In this document: positions 62,533 to 64,000 of the stretch, piece by piece | Position numbering within the stretch: the first letter of the stretch is position 1 | Layout of the letters: the number at the start of each line of letters is the position of its first letter | Source: Acanthochlamys bracteata | Taxonomy: Eukaryota; Streptophyta; Magnoliopsida; Pandanales; Velloziaceae | Reading direction: 5' to 3' | Length of the DNA stretch: 64,000 bases | Assembly: GCA_019914995.1 (NCBI GenBank) | Contig: CM034140.1 | Span: 2,356,001-2,420,000 of the forward strand | Program-made: the position numbers and the translations under genes | Notes under the pieces: model-generated | Told to the model about the DNA's origin: nothing | What the model saw: the letters and a program-made list of their open reading frames with translations, nothing else | Databases searched by the model: none

Positions 62533-63917
62533 TCAGGTTGAAATAATACTTGCCATGGTACGTTCATTGTCAAGTGGCTGTGAAACTGCTTGCCATCCTG
62601 TGCATACTTTCAGGAACTCTTTAAGTGTCTGTGATGCTGGTTCACAAGTCCATGAAGGATAATGTTCATAAGCATTAAACACACAGTTCATATCAGCTCC
62701 TTCCAGTAAACAAGATTGAGCACCCTCCAAATAAAGATCACCATCTGATCTTATCCACCCGCAAGCGTCCTCTTCCTTATCTGCCGCCTACATAAATTTG
62801 CCAACAATAAAGTTTGTATCTTTTAAATTTAAAGTAAACAAGAATAAATGATTTAAAGCTCAACTCAAGCAGGTTGGAAAGAAAAACAGCTTCTAATTTT
62901 CTAAAAACTGCAAAGAATGATGATTTAATTCCTAATCTTTTTTCTGAATCAATTCATCAAGAAGAGTGCTCCTTTCCTATTTCCACCTTATTTTCATAGA
63001 AATTTTCATGTCTTGCTAACAGAGATGTAATTGTGAGTTTAATTATGTATACAGGGTAATATAAAAGCAAAACAAGAGCGACCTTTTGAAGTTTTATTAA
63101 ATACATGACGGAACTGACAAAACAGATAATAAATATATTATAGAACTCAACCAAAATCTTAACCATCTTGTTTTATTTTCCTAAAGAAAGGAGTTGACGG
63201 TAGTGATAGATATAATATTACATTGTTAGTTGCAAACTCAAACCACAAGTCCAAGTTCATTGTTTGGGAATCTCTAGTCTGAAAGTCTAAATAAGACGTG
63301 CTCTCCTGAAGTATTATCAGAGTTATGAATAGTTTCTGTACTTAAGATCTCCTGAAGTACATCTGTTAATGTTGATAAACCTATAACAGAGAAGAATATT
63401 TGTTTTGAAAGCAAAACTTGCCCAATATCTAATGCAACTATTTTTTTGGTAGCTTCCCATTTCTTAAGCTAATAATTCTTGAACTAATTAAACCGGGTAG
63501 GGGGATAAGGATTGGATACCATACCTTCTCAGTCAGATACTTGAAAACTTCCTTCTTCGGACCAGCCTCATAGATATTGCATTGGGAAATTATCTGACAG
63601 GCAAGAAGTCATACATTTCAGGTTAGAATAAGGGACAACCTTCTTCATGAATATTAAATGAAAAGAAGTATAAGAAATGCGACAAACCTGCGATTCCAGG
63701 CTAGCACAAACAGCATAAATGCCCCAATTCCAGATATAGTTGTTGTACATATGTACTTTGCCAAATCTCACGCGAGGATGCCTTTGTCGTGTCCCATTGA
63801 AAAAGCAATGATGTATTGTCACTCGGATACCTCTATCATCGATGTCATTGCAGCTTGCTCCTACAAGTATGGTTTTGTCGTGCATTGAAAAATAACACCT
63901 GTGACGCATTTTAAAAT
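62533..63917 (-). CDS. Pectate lyase, C-terminal exons (5' end off window)
   Basis: Polysaccharide lyase family 1 enzyme that cleaves de-esterified pectin in the cell wall. The last three exons are visible on the minus strand: 63688-63917, 63525-63593 and 62533-62787. The parallel beta-helix part reads HRCYFSMHDKTILVGAS, GIRVTIHHCFFNGTRQRHPR, VRFGKVHMYNNYIWNWG and IYAVCASLESQ, followed by CNIYEAGPKKEVFKYLTEK and a variable tail with CTGWQ. The RxPRVRFGKVHxYNNY motif with its catalytic Arg is intact. Compared with the usual plant consensus it has FFNGT for FFDGT and IWNWG for TRNWG, so it is a divergent paralogue. The N-terminal signal peptide and Ca-binding aspartates lie beyond position 64000. 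By gene order it corresponds to At3g55140 (from memory). Confidence 0.9.
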
Positions 63918-64000
63918 CTGATCACATTTCAAAAAAAAAAAAAAAAAAGAAAAAAATCCTCCTGATAAACATCAAACATTGGAATCCCATCATTAAATGC

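Overview
This window is nuclear DNA from a flowering plant, almost certainly a eudicot. The genes are split by AT-rich GT-AG introns, intergenic DNA is very AT-rich and full of short non-autonomous transposons, and the gene set is plant-specific: a PPR protein, a CrRLK1L kinase, SULTR4, DHAR, a plant EXO70H and plastid lysine synthesis. I cannot name the species. There are no bacterial operons, CRISPR arrays or phage genes.

Layout, left to right. A diaminopimelate epimerase gene (minus strand, 3' end off the left edge) is divergent from a 3-hydroxyacyl-CoA dehydratase gene, with 246 bp between start codons. A bL17 ribosomal protein gene follows, then an intronless THESEUS1-like receptor kinase (minus), a hAT-like element, an intronless PPR gene and a frameshifted RIBA3-like pseudogene. 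A 17-exon SULTR4-type sulfate transporter (20.1-27.9 kb) converges on an actin gene with a long leader intron. Next come a MITE-rich spacer, dehydroascorbate reductase (minus), a NaKR-type metal-binding protein (plus) and UDP-xylose synthase (minus), which carries an AT-AC intron. A monoacylglycerol-lipase-like hydrolase, tRNA-Arg(TCG), RPL35, a 5.7 kb AT-rich spacer, an intronless EXO70H gene and a pectate lyase (5' exons off the right edge) complete the window.

The genes are independent housekeeping or signalling units, not a pathway cluster. The gene order is informative: from memory, UXS next to NAKR matches Arabidopsis At3g53520-At3g53530 (with dapF and an actin nearby on that arm), and hydrolase-RPL35-EXO70H-pectate lyase matches At3g55190-At3g55140. 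The window therefore looks like a piece of conserved ancestral eudicot gene order.

I found no convincing undescribed biological system. The most interesting points are the AT-AC (U12-type) intron in the UDP-xylose synthase gene, a perfect 134-bp tandem duplication that copies part of a SULTR4 exon with its splice donor, start codons isolated in tiny coding exons, a hAT-type element with an intact 8-bp target-site duplication, and dense AT-rich MITE-like repeats. Exon borders were worked out by eye from splice signals, reading phase and family conservation, and have no transcript support.
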